A stretch of 64,000 nucleotides of DNA from Acarospora socialis (lineage: Eukaryota > Ascomycota > Lecanoromycetes > Acarosporales > Acarosporaceae), in the NCBI GenBank assembly GCA_025617375.2, contig JAMYGW020000004.1, positions 1,674,001-1,738,000 of the forward strand. The letters are read 5' to 3'. Below, piece by piece: positions 46,701 through 57,988 of the stretch. Under the pieces are notes generated by a model. It ran no database searches, was not told where the DNA came from, and saw only the letters and a program-made list of their open reading frames with translations. Positions within the stretch are counted from its first letter, which is position 1, and every line of letters begins with the position of its first letter. The position numbers were made by a program, and so were the translations under genes.

Positions 46701-47324
46701 CCCCAGATGGTGGAAACGCCAAGGCTGGACTCATTCCCAGCCCTGCAGCGCACCGCTCGATCGACGAAGCACTTGAAACATGGTCGAACTACACGAAGAA
46801 TAGTCAGCATGCTAGGGATCATGCATGCGATGGATATGGAGCAAGTCAATCGCTTCGAACGTAGCTTCAATCCAGATGATTGCACCAATCCGGGATCATC
46901 TGCCGAGTCCGCTGAGCTGCCCGCGAAAGTGGCGTCAGCTGAGCACCCTGCCAGGCGAATCCCGACCCCAGCACGACGTAGGCCAAAGCCGGTATCTAGT
47001 CGACCTATCCACATTACTTCATCTAACGGCGAAGAAGACACGAATGATGATCTGAGCGGATTCATCGTTCAATCATCGCCTGAGGGAGATGTGCAAGGAG
47101 CGATTTCGTCGGTCACGTCATCCCCACCTCCGTTGGACCCTTCTGAAAAACCGTTTTACACTCCCCTCAGCAAGGAGTATGGACCCGATACCGACTCTGA
47201 CGAGGGACTACCCGAGTTTGGCAGTCTTGTCGGAAAGACTACAATTGCTCTAAGCCCAGGCCAGATTTCAAGCCAGAGGAGAGGGAAAAGAAGGGTTGTT
47301 GAGGATGACAGTGACGATGAATGA
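43749..47324 (+). CDS. MPH1: FANCM-family DNA helicase Mph1
   Basis: This single-exon gene encodes 1,191 residues. The N-terminal 320 residues are disordered and basic/acidic. The SF2 helicase core follows: [21 protein letters not shown] with Walker A PTGLGKT (residues 361-367), DEAH box at 463-466, TATPG, and the C-terminal lobe with [19 protein letters not shown] and motif VI [8 protein letters not shown] (807-814). The C-terminal 350 residues are disordered and end in an acidic stretch. Mph1/FANCM is a 3'-to-5' helicase that unwinds D-loops and remodels stalled replication forks, and so limits crossovers. The length and arrangement match filamentous fungal orthologues. There is no sign of introns or damage. 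Confidence 0.97.
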   Translation: [1191 protein letters not shown]

Positions 47325-47707
47325 TTGAAGGTCAACCGGTGTATAGGCCAGGGTTATTTGAGCCATTTCAGGGTCACGGCGTGGTTATATCTGAGCGCTG
47401 CTGAAGCTCGACTGCACATGAAAGTGACTTTTCTTGAAGGGACATACTCCTTACTCTTAGGCTAGTTGTGGCTGGATCACTTGGTGAGCAGCAGTACATA
47501 ATTCATTCTCCCCGGCTAAAGATAGCCGCGGCATTCATGGCATGTCTGTTCTTGTGCGCAACAACCTTAATGATGATGTTCCAGGGGGTCTATTAATATT
47601 GTAGAACTTGGCCCGTGCTTTAGCACCCGACTCACTCTAACGCATTGCAGTATTCTGTAGCTCCTGAACACAGCTCTTCGTACCCTAATCGCAGACCCTC
47701 CGCGAAA
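47325..47707. other. Intergenic: MPH1 3' end and capping-protein promoter
   Basis: No repeat or gene is supported. Confidence 0.4.
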
Positions 47708-48777
47708 ATGTCCAACGAATCCCAATACGACAGTGCACTGTAATCCTCCCCCAACCCACGCCCCACTACCCCGCTGCATGCAAGCATTAACACCCTCCCA
47801 GCGACCTCCTCCGCCGCCTCAACCCCAAACACACCGCCGCGAACCTCACCCGCATCTGCGCCCTCGCGCCCGACCTCACCGAAGACCTCCTCACGTCCGT
47901 CGACCAGCCGCTCGAGATCCGGCGCTGCAAGCAGACGGGCCGCGACTATCTGCTCTGCGACTACAACCGCGACGGGGACAGCTACCGGAGTCCGTGGAGC
48001 AACGAGTTCGAGCCGGCGCTGGAAGAGGGCGAGGATGGCACGAAGCCGAGCGAGAAGGTGCGGGAGATGGAGGTGCGGATGAACGAGGCGGTGGATGTCT
48101 ATCGGGAACTGTATTACGAGGGGGGAGTGAGCAGTGTGTATTTCTGGAACTTGGATGATGGGTTTGCGGGGGTGGTGTTGTTGAAGAAGGGTGAGTCATA
48201 GCCGGTCAAGAGATAGGAGAATATGGGCGGCAAAGGGGCTCGAGGTTGACGTTGAGGTTGCAGTGGCGTCGCCGAATACTAAAGGCGAAGGCGTCTGGGA
48301 CTCAATACACGTCTTCGAAGCCGTCGACCGCGCGCGGACGGCCCACTATCAGCTGACAAGTACGGTCATATTGCATCTGAGTATGGGGAATGAAGGGCTG
48401 GGGGAAATGGATCTGAGCGGGAACATGACGCGGCAGGTCGAGCAGGACTTGCCGGTGGAGAGCGACTCGAGTCATATTGCGAATCTGGGGAAAATGATCG
48501 AGGATATGGAGTTTAAGTTGAGGAACCTTCTTCGTGAGTAGGCATCTTCCCGGACACGGTCCGTCGAACGGTACGCTGAGTTAGGGCAGAGGAAGTATAC
48601 TTCGGGAAAGCGAAAGATGTCGTCGGCGACCTTCGGAGTAAACACATTGTTCTCTACAGCTCAGGCGTGTCTAGGCTAATTACTTTGACAGGTATACAAC
48701 CTCTGACGGAGTCGAATAGAGACAAGGCGACACATCAACAGATGATCAATTCTATCTCTAGCAAATCAGCGCAGTAA
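47708..48777 (+). CDS. CAP2: F-actin capping protein subunit beta
   Basis: Exons 47,708-47,739, 47,802-48,190, 48,264-48,533, 48,590-48,637 and 48,692-48,777, with introns of 62, 73, 56 and 54 nt, closing at 274 residues, the usual length. The start [19 protein letters not shown], the [20 protein letters not shown] segment, [19 protein letters not shown] and [19 protein letters not shown] are all family signatures. With the alpha subunit it caps the barbed end of actin filaments; in animals a capping-protein heterodimer also ends the dynactin filament. The fourth intron was placed so that [16 protein letters not shown] joins correctly. Reading straight through instead gives an in-frame 18-residue insertion in the conserved tail. 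Confidence 0.94.
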
Positions 48778-49793
48778 CATTCGTCAAGAGCAGAGCAGGC
48801 AAAGGGAAATTCAGGAGCAAACTCTCAGGGATCCTACGGTTTCCATTACTGCATATCTCATGGCGTACTACGAGCAGAACACGAGCAAGGGCGTCGACTG
48901 TCACTGACAGTCTTATACTAGACTTACAATGGTATCCACTGAAGCTTGACCGAACTTGATCAAAGACTCAGATGATCACAAGGGGGTAACCATATAACTG
49001 GCACCGCAACAGAACGTGTAGCATCTCAATACCTTGTTGACACACAGATGTCTTCACGAACGCAGTCACAGTTCTATGACCGTGACAAGCAACTGAAACT
49101 ATCTATAGAACCAATCTCAGTGATATATCGCCTTGATGTTGTGGTTTCCATACCTGCCGCCGGTCAATGGTACCGTCCCATAAGTTCTCGAAGACACTGA
49201 AGCCATTCATGATACCTTACCACTGCGACTGCTCCACCATGTGCGCTTAGGCAAGGGCAAAAGAATCCGGACCAATAGGAAACCCGTTTTTGTCATCCAT
49301 AAGTGTAGTTGTCACCAAGCGATCATCTATTTAGATTGAGACCGCCCCGCCTGCCACGTTGCTTACGTAATACTTCGGACGTCCCTCCGAACGTCCAATT
49401 CATTTCACAATCAATCATCCTGTCATTCTTTGGTAATCAATCACCTTCGTAGAAGATTTGAACATCAAGCACACTGAGTTCGGCATTTGGTTGCCAAAAT
49501 CCGGTGGGATGCAATGTACGGGTCTGGCTTATGTGTTGGAGGCCGATATGCACGCCAATGTTGATGGACGGTACCGTACAGCTTTGGAGTTGATTAACCA
49601 AATGTCAATGCAAAGCATTTCGTCATGATTCCAACTCCCAGATGCAGCTAGGGTGATACCTACCTTACCTACCTTATACCTTCTGCGGGGAAGGTGGATC
49701 CACAACCCTCCGCAGTGTGTCTTAAACAACCACATCCCTCACCACTCCCTTAACCCTCTGCAATCCAACATCTCTCTTCCAAAGCTCAACAAC
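48778..49793. other. Intergenic, no supported gene
   Basis: About 1 kb between capping protein and catalase. Pyrimidine-rich leader sequence precedes the catalase ATG. Nothing else is recognised. Confidence 0.45.
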
Positions 49794-52060
49794 ATGGCTA
49801 ACCTTGGAGGTACCAACCCTTTGGCACACCCACTACAGGCCACAGCCCAAGCAATTGGGGCTGCTGGAGGTGATCCAAGGCTCGCACAAAAGATGTCTCA
49901 CTTCCAGAGTGCCAATGAGGGTCCGGCTGAGATTGCTGCAAAGATCTCAGGTGTCAACACTGGTGGCAAACGTCAGGATGACTCGTCTTACTTTACCAAC
50001 AATGAGGCCATCCCCTTCCCTGACCCGTGAGCTCAGTGGTTGCTCCTACCGCAAGGCGATATGACTGACCTCTTGACCTTTCAGAGCCCACAGCAAGACT
50101 GTCGGCGGTCTACCCCTTGTCAGCGATACCTTTCTGCTCCAGAAGCAGCAGACATTCAACCGAAGCAAACTCCTGGAGCGTTGGTTTTCCGTATAATGGC
50201 CCTCACCTCGTTGACGAGTACTGACTCAATTTGTAGGGATGGTTCACCCATGCGGTATATACTACCATTGAGGCACACTCTATACTACACATTGGCGATA
50301 GCTGACATGAAACGTGTAGGTAGCGGCGCTTTTGGACATTTTGAGGTCACTCACGATGTGACCAAGTACACCAAAGTACGTATCCAGTCAGCACTCACTC
50401 CGTGAGCGTACATTGACCCGGCCAAGGCCCACTTCCTCAGCAGTGTTGGAATGAAAACACCCATCTTTGCACGGTTCTCCACCGTCACATTGGGACGCGA
50501 GTTTCCCGATTCCGCCCGCAATCCTCGAGGGTTTGCGGTCAAGTTCTACACTGGAGAAGGCAATTATGATATCGTTGGGCTGAACTTTGTACTCTCCCTA
50601 CCAACACTTGTTCTTTGTTGTGAGACTGACCTAGCACCAAGCCAATCTTCTTCTGCCGCGACCCTATCCAGGGCCCTGATGTCATCCGCTCCCAGAGCCG
50701 TAACCCCAAGAACTTCCTATTGGACTATGACGCCCTTTTCGATCTGCTTGCGTGTACCCCTGAAGGGTATGTGACTCTGCCAGATTAATACCGTCGGAGC
50801 TGATTCTTGAGTGCAGCAACCATGCCGGTCTGATGTTCTTCAGCGACCATGGCACACCGGTCGGGTGGCGCCACAACCACGGTTATGGCTGTCACACCTT
50901 CAAGTGGTTAGTTCCTCAAGCCCCTACTCCTATCCTCAGTCTGATGCGGTTATAGGGTCAACAAGGAGGGCAAGTTCGTATACATCAAATACCATTTTAT
51001 CGCCGAGCACGGACAGAAGCAATTCACTGCTCCAGAAGCGATCCAGATGTCTGGCGAGAACCCTGACTATTCCAAGCAAGAACTTTGGGAAGCTATCGAG
51101 AACGGAGAGGAGATTGTATGGAATGCGAAGGTTCAGATCATGGAGCCAGCGGACGCAGACGTCAACGTACTCGGCTTTGATCCTTTCGATGTTACCAAAG
51201 TTTGGCCCAGAAGTCAATTCCCCGTACGTACCACAACTGGGCTCACCTAAAAGATGAAGATGGCTTACTGACATTACCAGATGCATGACTTCGGCCGCAT
51301 GGTTTTGAACAAGAACCCCGAGAATTTCCACCGAGATGTCGAGCAGGCAGCATTTTCTCCGGGAAGCATGGTGCCGGGTATCGAAGACAGCCCAGATCCA
51401 CTTTTGCAATTCCGTATGTTCTTTTACCGAGACGCACAATATCATCGTATTGGCGTCAACCTGCACCAGGTCCCAGGTATGCATTGATCTGCCCTTCTAT
51501 CGCGACTGCTGGCGCTCATCCCTCTTGTCTCAGTCAACTGCCCGTTTATGGCAAGCAATTACGCATCCCTCAACTTCGACGGCCCCTTGAGAGTAGACGC
51601 CAATCACGCCGGCAACTCCCAATACGCCCCGAACAGCTTCGCCCACAAATTCCGTCCTGACACGGCCGAAGCCCCATACACCGTCTCCGACAACGTCGTG
51701 TCTCGCAAGTCCCACTTCGCCCACGAAGGCAAACCCAGCGAGTACGACCAAGCCCGCGAGCTCTACAAGCGCGTCATGACCGCCACCCAACGCGAACATA
51801 CCCATCAGAACACAGCCAACATGCTGCGCTTCGTCAAGTTCCCCGACATCCAGAGCAAGTACCTCGCGCAGATCTACAACATCGCGCCCGAGTATGCCAG
51901 AGGCGTGTATGACCTCTTGCCAGAGAAGAAGTTTGGCTTCGAACAGGTCGAGGAGCGCTCCAAGGGGGCGGAGACGTGGTATAAGGAGCCCAAGTTCCGG
52001 CCGGGCCAGAGTGAGCGCTTGGTTGGATTCATGCCGGGGAGTGCTGTGTATGGCATGTAA
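49794..52060 (+). CDS. Catalase (atypical fungal monofunctional type)
   Basis: Ten exons: 49,794-50,026, 50,085-50,179, 50,237-50,254, 50,320-50,375, 50,427-50,588, 50,642-50,766, 50,817-50,906, 50,956-51,223, 51,281-51,476 and 51,534-52,060, closing at 589 residues. The catalytic His is His113 in [18 protein letters not shown], and the heme-ligand Tyr is Tyr398 with Arg394 in [14 protein letters not shown]. The distal pocket reads [13 protein letters not shown] where typical catalases have VGNNTPIFF, so the catalytic Asn position is Leu186. This variant is, from memory, shared by a separate group of fungal catalases. The catalytic His lies in an 18-nt microexon. It decomposes hydrogen peroxide; there is no clear peroxisomal SKL ending (it ends SAVYGM) and no signal peptide. 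Confidence 0.93.
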
Positions 52061-52707
52061 TGCTGTCTCTGGCTGAAACTGCCGTTCTTGGCATGTAAGC
52101 GCCGTCTTGCTTGGCTAACTATTAGGCACATAATGCACCTGAGCTATGAGATCTGATATCGAAGAAATGAAACTTTCACATTATAGATTGCTATGAACGT
52201 AAAAGTGAAATGTGGTAGGATAGGCAGACGATAGGAAGCCCGAATGTCAAAGGTATGGTAATGTCATGCATTGAAATTCGCTGCCTATGGGTTCCGAAGC
52301 GGCTAGAAGTGCCCTATTCCACTACACGACTATAACCAAATACAACTACCCAACGAAATTAGGTATACATCAGCCATGCTTCCACGCGATTTGCACTAAA
52401 TATGGTCTCCATAAGTTTCTATTATTGACACGCCCAACCAATTACTGTTTGGCCCCCAACACCAAGCCACGCTGACTCTGTCCGTTTGGAGGCTGCCAGA
52501 CGGGACATGGTGTTGTTTATAAAATCTGTTGGCCGCCCTGCTGAGCTTTGTCCTTTGATCTTAACTGCTCGTTGTGAAAGTCTGAAGATGTGTTGAGATT
52601 CGAGCATGAGACCTCTAATGTCCTCCAAAATTCTGCCCCGACAGATAGACAGTGTTGATATCTACGCACTGGGCACCCTAGTACTTTGATGCTGATACTG
52701 GGTTAAG
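52061..52707. other. Intergenic, no supported gene
   Basis: 3' region of catalase and promoter of the DUF6536 gene. Nothing else is supported. Confidence 0.4.
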
Positions 52708-55307
52708 ATGGATCGGACACACCACTGGACCTCATATTTCGAAGGCTATCACAGTCTGAAGCAATATTTAGCGGGGTGGCGCCCAAGAGCTTCGCGTGCC
52801 AGGTCCAAGAAGACAGAGGATGGGTTTGAGATCTTGACGCGCAACAAGTAACTTATACCATTGTCCCTTGGAAGAGCAACATCGCTCGCTGGTTTCAACT
52901 ATATCATATCACTCACATCTATTTCTAGCAACAATCTCCCAAGACCCTCAAGCCGACCAGGCTTCTCACCGTCCACCGGATTGGAGGATGCAGTCTTACT
53001 TTCTCCAACTCGAGGTGCAGACAACGTCAACTCAACACCATCATCACCGTCCATGTCACCGTCATCCTCAGGATCCCAGCGGCCCTTCAGGCTTATGAAA
53101 CGGTCTTCTTTCTCTGGCTGGCGTGTTGGGACAAGCGTCTGTATTGCGGCAGCAGCTGGGGCTTTGGTTATAAATCTCGGCGCTATCATAGGACTCATGG
53201 TTGCTCACGGCACAGAAGGAGATGGCGTTGGTACTATCACAGAGGGCACATGCTCTAGGATTAAGAACCTCAGCTTATGGTTGCATCTGGCCATCAACAT
53301 CCTTGGCACTGTATTATTGGCTGCCAGCAATTATTGCATGCAGATCTTGAGCGCCCCGACTCGAGGTGAGGTTGACAAAGCTCACCAGAAGGAGAAATGG
53401 CTCGATATTGGGGTCCCGAGTATCAGAAACCTATTTGAAATCAAGAAGCAGCGTGCATACCTTTGGTTATTTCTTGGGTTAAGTTCTATACCTCTTCACT
53501 TACTGTTAGTCACCCTTGATATCTGGATTTTCTATATTGAAATTGTGAGCTTGAATATCTAACCATTGAACCTAGATACAACTCTGCGATCTTTCAATCT
53601 TTGAATAGACAAGATTATCAGGTTTTTATCGTTTCTGAAAAATTTTTGACTGGAGGGACCTGGATTCAGCCGGAATATCTTGAGTGGGGGTTGGGTGGCC
53701 CTTGGAATCAAACTACACACGCGATAACCGGACCTCGATATGAGTATGATGTTGAGTCTACCAGAAGCAATATCATGCAGTTGCAGCAATCTCACGCCCG
53801 CCTTGAGCTGCTGGAAAACAAAGCTTGCATTCAAGAGTATGGCAAAGATATTGTTTCCAACAGGAAGAACATCCTCGCCATCACAAGTGAGGTGACACTT
53901 GACACTGACACTGTATTAGGCAGTCTTTCCCCAGGAGGTACTAATATGGAGAGCTACTGGTGGCTTTGCTCGGCTGAGCGCCCTCTCCCTGGTCGTTGCG
54001 ATCTGACTGAGCTGGCTGCCTCCAGCTATAGCTGGAACATTACTGATTACCACTTTCCTATCAAGTATTGCCTGAGCGAGCGTGCTCAGGAACGCTGTAG
54101 GCTGCAATTCAGCTTACCCATGATGGTAGTTGTGATCATTTGCAACATTGTCAAGGTTGTTTGTATGTCGCTGACCCTATGGAAACGGAAGACAGACCCT
54201 CTTGTCACTGTTGGAGATGCAGTAGCTTCCTTTCTGAAGAAGCCCGATCCAATGACTCTTGGGATGTGTCTGTTCTCAAAACAGGACTTCAGCAGTAGGT
54301 CAGGGTGGGCGCAGGTGTCCTTACCAACCCACCAGCATGCTCCCCGAGTCTGGGAACCTATCCGTCTACGCTGGTTTAGAGCAGCTAGCATCAAGCGGTG
54401 GATTAGCACGTTAGGAATGTAAGCAATCGCAATGCTTCCGTACTGAGGCTCAAGCTTGCAGATATTCTTCAATAGATAGTTGTTTTGCTGACTTTAAATC
54501 TAATCAAGGTGTATTGTTGCACTTGCGGTTACAGGGTTTTTACTTGATTCCGGCTTGAAAGGTCTTCGATTGGTAGCGCGAGCAACCGATTTCGTCTCAT
54601 TGTGGAAGATGGGATTTGGTTCCGTGAATTCATATTCGGTCCTCGCCAATGGTGCAGCTCTGTGGCCGGAGACGCTGACCGGCTTCGTCGTCCTTGCCAA
54701 CCTTCCGCAGCTTGCTCTCTCAGCACTGTATCTTATGTACAATGGACTGTACACCTGCATGCTCCTCGGAGAGGAATGGAACGGCTACACAAACGATCGA
54801 AAACCTCTCAGGGTGACCGCTCCAGTAGGTCAGCAACGATCGTCCTATTATCTCCACCTACCATACACCTATGCCGTCCCGCTCTTGATCGCGTCAGGAC
54901 TGCTTCACTGGCTTGTATCACAGAGCATCTTCCTGGTCCGAATTGATGGATATTCGAGCACAGGGGCATTCCTCTACAGTGACTCAAACTGTGGCTACTC
55001 CTGCATTGCCATCATCTTTGTCATCCTGGTCGGCAGCTCTTTAGTCCTTGCTGTCGTTGTAACCGGTGCGCGGCGGTTCAAGCCTGGCATACCGTTATCA
55101 TCGTCCTGCAGCGCTGCGATCACCGCCTCATGTCATCCGCCTCCGAGTGATCTCGAACCTGCGACATTGCCAATCAGATGGGGTGTTGTCGCCATCCCTG
55201 GGCTTGACTCTCCAGATGTTGCCAGTTTCGGCCACTGCACGCTCACAACCGAGGACGTCTCGATGCCTTTGGCTGGGCAGCGGTATGCAGGCGTTCGAGT
55301 CGTATGA
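52708..55307 (+). CDS. DUF6536 multi-spanning membrane protein
   Basis: Exons 52,708-52,847, 52,929-53,504, 53,576-54,418 and 54,509-55,307, with introns of 81, 71 and 90 nt, closing at 785 residues. After a variable N-terminus (about 95 residues) it has the DUF6536 core: SGWRVGTSVCIAAAAGALVINLG, EGTCSRIKNLSLWLHLAINI, ASNYCMQILSAPTRGEVDKAH and KWLDIGVPSIRNL. At least seven hydrophobic segments follow (for example 54,130-54,170 and 54,870-55,060), and the end carries the family's AAITASCHPP ... GHCTLTTEDVSMP stretch. It is a fungus-specific membrane protein family of unknown function. The start at 52,708 gives a good leader exon, but this part of the family is poorly conserved, so the start is less sure than the rest. 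Confidence 0.87.
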
Positions 55308-55949
55308 ATGGGTCTTCAAACAATAGAATTCAGCATCAATTGGCATGGAGTGAATTCATCTTTACCTTTACGAACCAAAGCCTCAGTGCCGAGCTAATGA
55401 AGTCCTGAATACCTGACCCTTGAAGGAACTTGTTCCAGCACTCGGATGGGGTGAAAAGGGTTACAATGGTGTAATATGGTTCAGTCTGAGATCATCCATT
55501 CTGAGACTACCGGGCTCTCCAGCTAGTCATCAGCTGGTGTGCTTATGACTGCAATGATTTTTTATACATTTCATTGCTTCCGGTGGGTGTTATTACCAGT
55601 CACCCCGGTATTGCTTACCATTGATAATTGTTGCTTCTTGACGCAATAACCTGTGCTACCTTCTCTTGAGATATTCATATGCTCAGCCTCTTGTATTGCA
55701 TGTTTCATGATTTCATCTTCTCCTTATGGTTGTACATTGTTCGTTCACGCTTGATCTTTGAGGAACTATATATCTTATCATAGATACCTAGTGGACTACG
55801 CTGTCGAGATTCTTTTAGGGCAGGACTTGAAAGATTCAGTTCAAAACCGTCGCGGTCAACCCAGCATCAAGGAAATTTGCTCCCTCCTTTATGTGGCACT
55901 ACTAAGAGCACCAAGGCTGCCAGCAAAGCACCACTCCAAACCCCTATAT

Positions 55950-56174
55950 ATGTCGTACAATTCTTTCACTTCGTCCCCGGCCCTGTCCGGGCAAGCTAAT
56001 CGGTCACCTCCCTGTCCCACTTATTCATCGTCCTCCCCCTCCAAAAACCCCGGATCACTCTCAACCCTTCTCTCAACCTTGGCCCACGAATCCAGAAACC
56101 TCTTCTACGGCACCCACCCCGTACCCCCACCGCCCTCTCCCGCAAAACTAGCCAGGAAATTGGAACGTTCCTAA
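55950..56174 (+). CDS. Possible small hypothetical protein
   Basis: A 74-codon frame (MSYNSFTSSPALSGQANRSP...) rich in Ser/Pro. It has normal coding-like codon use and a short segment, LSTLLSTLAHESRNLFYGT, that looks protein-like. No domain is recognised. It may be the first exon of a larger, decayed gene, as the following sequence is rich in stops. It could also be chance. Confidence 0.25.
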   Translation: MSYNSFTSSPALSGQANRSPPCPTYSSSSPSKNPGSLSTLLSTLAHESRNLFYGTHPVPPPPSPAKLARKLERS

Positions 56175-57040
56175 TAATGCGCTGCGCGAGGAATTATGCG
56201 GATGGCGTCGGCAGTGTCAAAGGAGGGGGCTCGTTAATGCCGTTTGTAGAGAAGAGGTTGGTAGGGACGAGAAGGTGGGAAGTAGGGGAGGAGGTTGCGC
56301 TTGGATTTGCGCGGCGGCTTCGATGGAGATACCTGGATTGACTTCGCCCGCTACCGCGAGCTCCGAGATCTCATGAAGTATCACCCGAACAGGCCTGTAT
56401 GTACCAGGACAGTGACCTGTTATTGTCTCAAAAATTCCATCAGCTTGAGCCGATAGTCCTTCTAAGAAGCTGGTGACCAGTCAAGGCTGGCCTGGCGATT
56501 TAGCAAATTAAGGTCTCAATTGTTATCGCAATTAAGCAGACAAATCACTTCATCAACTAAGAATGGCCATGCCACGTGTACTGGAGGGCCTCTTGGTCCC
56601 AGGTTCGGCTATATCTCACAGCTGGAGCTCCACAGAGGAGATACCAGGGTCTGCCTAATGATAGCTCCGGGCTTGCATGCCGAAAGCTTTCAGCACCGTG
56701 GGAATATTAATGTCATCTGGGTCGCCCCAGGCTAGCTATGCTGTAACTGTAGGTGGCACACCGGTGGTATCACACCCACAAGATCAAGAAAGAGCTCTCA
56801 ATCTGTCCATTCTTTATTGTGTCTGGACCTGGGTGTGTTTCCCCGTGTTGAGTCAAATTAAGCCGCAGGCTCCCATGTAGTTATGTAACCGAATCTCGAG
56901 GTTGAATTTCGATCTTTTTTTCGTTGCCGCTTTTCCAGTAGACACACGCTCAAAAGCCAGTTCTAGAAGGTCTAGCTGCTATAGATCTATTATGCAGTGA
57001 GAAACATAATAGTTTTGGATAAGCAGGGATTAATCAGGCA
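56175..57040. other. Intergenic, no supported gene
   Basis: Sequence of ordinary composition, with short unsupported frames only. Confidence 0.4.
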
Positions 57041-57185
57041 GCAGCTCGCTCACCCCCGAAGGGGCGCAATTACCCCGGATCACCCTTCTTCCGCGCGACT
57101 GTCACCCGCGTCGCGCGACAGTAGGGCGGCGCTCACCCTGCGCCCGATGCGGGGTGAGTCCGGCGCAGAGTTCCGGCATCTTGGC
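57041..57185. repeat. GC-rich, CpG-dense hairpin block
   Basis: About 145 bp that is far richer in CpG than its neighbours. It contains short inverted repeats, for example CTCACCC (57,132-57,138) opposite GGGGTGAG (57,151-57,158) and ACTGTC opposite GACAGT in the middle. It directly abuts the diverged MITE copy. It may be the end of a repeat element, but the family is unknown. Confidence 0.45.
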
Positions 57186-57189
57186 TGAT

Positions 57190-57380
57190 GTGCGAAGATA
57201 CTGTTGAAGTGCTCCACAACCCTATGCATGTGTTGTACAATCAACCCCTTTTATCCATACTGTAACAGTCTATTATGGAGACCTCCACGCAACACAGACA
57301 GCTTTTAAGAATCATCATTCGGTTGGTGTCTGGATGTGTTGGAGTGGTCCATCAACTTATCCGCATTCCACACACGACCT
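57190..57380 (-). mobile_element. Small MITE, copy 2 (diverged)
   Basis: Read on the minus strand this resembles 22,859-23,083: AGGTCGT then GGAATGC at the start (57,380), the TGTGTTG-x-GTGGAGGTCTCCAT centre, and GTGGAGCACTTCA near the other end. The far terminal repeat is not recognisable and may have been lost to the adjacent GC-rich block. Confidence 0.55.
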
Positions 57381-57988
57381 AGAACCATTCGGGACCTTAT
57401 ACAGTATGTGGTAGGCAAGGCCAGAGGCTATCCTCTGACAATGGGTTAGACCGAGCTGAATGGTCTGCTCATACGGAACCCTTCCTCTGTCAACGCCAAA
57501 TGATAGCATTGACTGCGATTACGCTTGTCCAGGAGGTCAAAGTCTCCGTGTGTGAGAACCTGCTGGCTCCAACCGACATTTTCTCTCACGAAGTACAGTT
57601 TACAGTAGGGAGCATATAACTTTTACTAGGAATCAGTGCTGTTTTGCGGATATGCCTTGTAATGCACTGACGAACGGCGTTGGTCAGGTGGTGGAGGCAC
57701 TCGGTAAACTCATCAAGTACAGTTCATAAGCTCAGGACAGATATCCCAAAAGGCGTGTCGAGTCTTAGTCATGTTAAATAATTCGCCCTGGTTCCCGCGT
57801 GCTAAATAGGGCATTAGATAGCGACGTACTCGTAGCAAGGTAGAAGAACAAGAAATCCCGCTCGTAAATGCCCGATTCGAAAATATCCTAACCTTCTCCT
57901 TCGCCCTCCTCATCATTCAACCTCGTTTTCCCTACCATCAACCACCGCCCACGCCCCGTTCCCCTCCGCTGTCAGCACCCCACCCAAA

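Noticed and set aside
57041-57185. A tRNA or other structured RNA gene
   Set aside because: The hairpins do not form a cloverleaf and no A/B box pair is visible.
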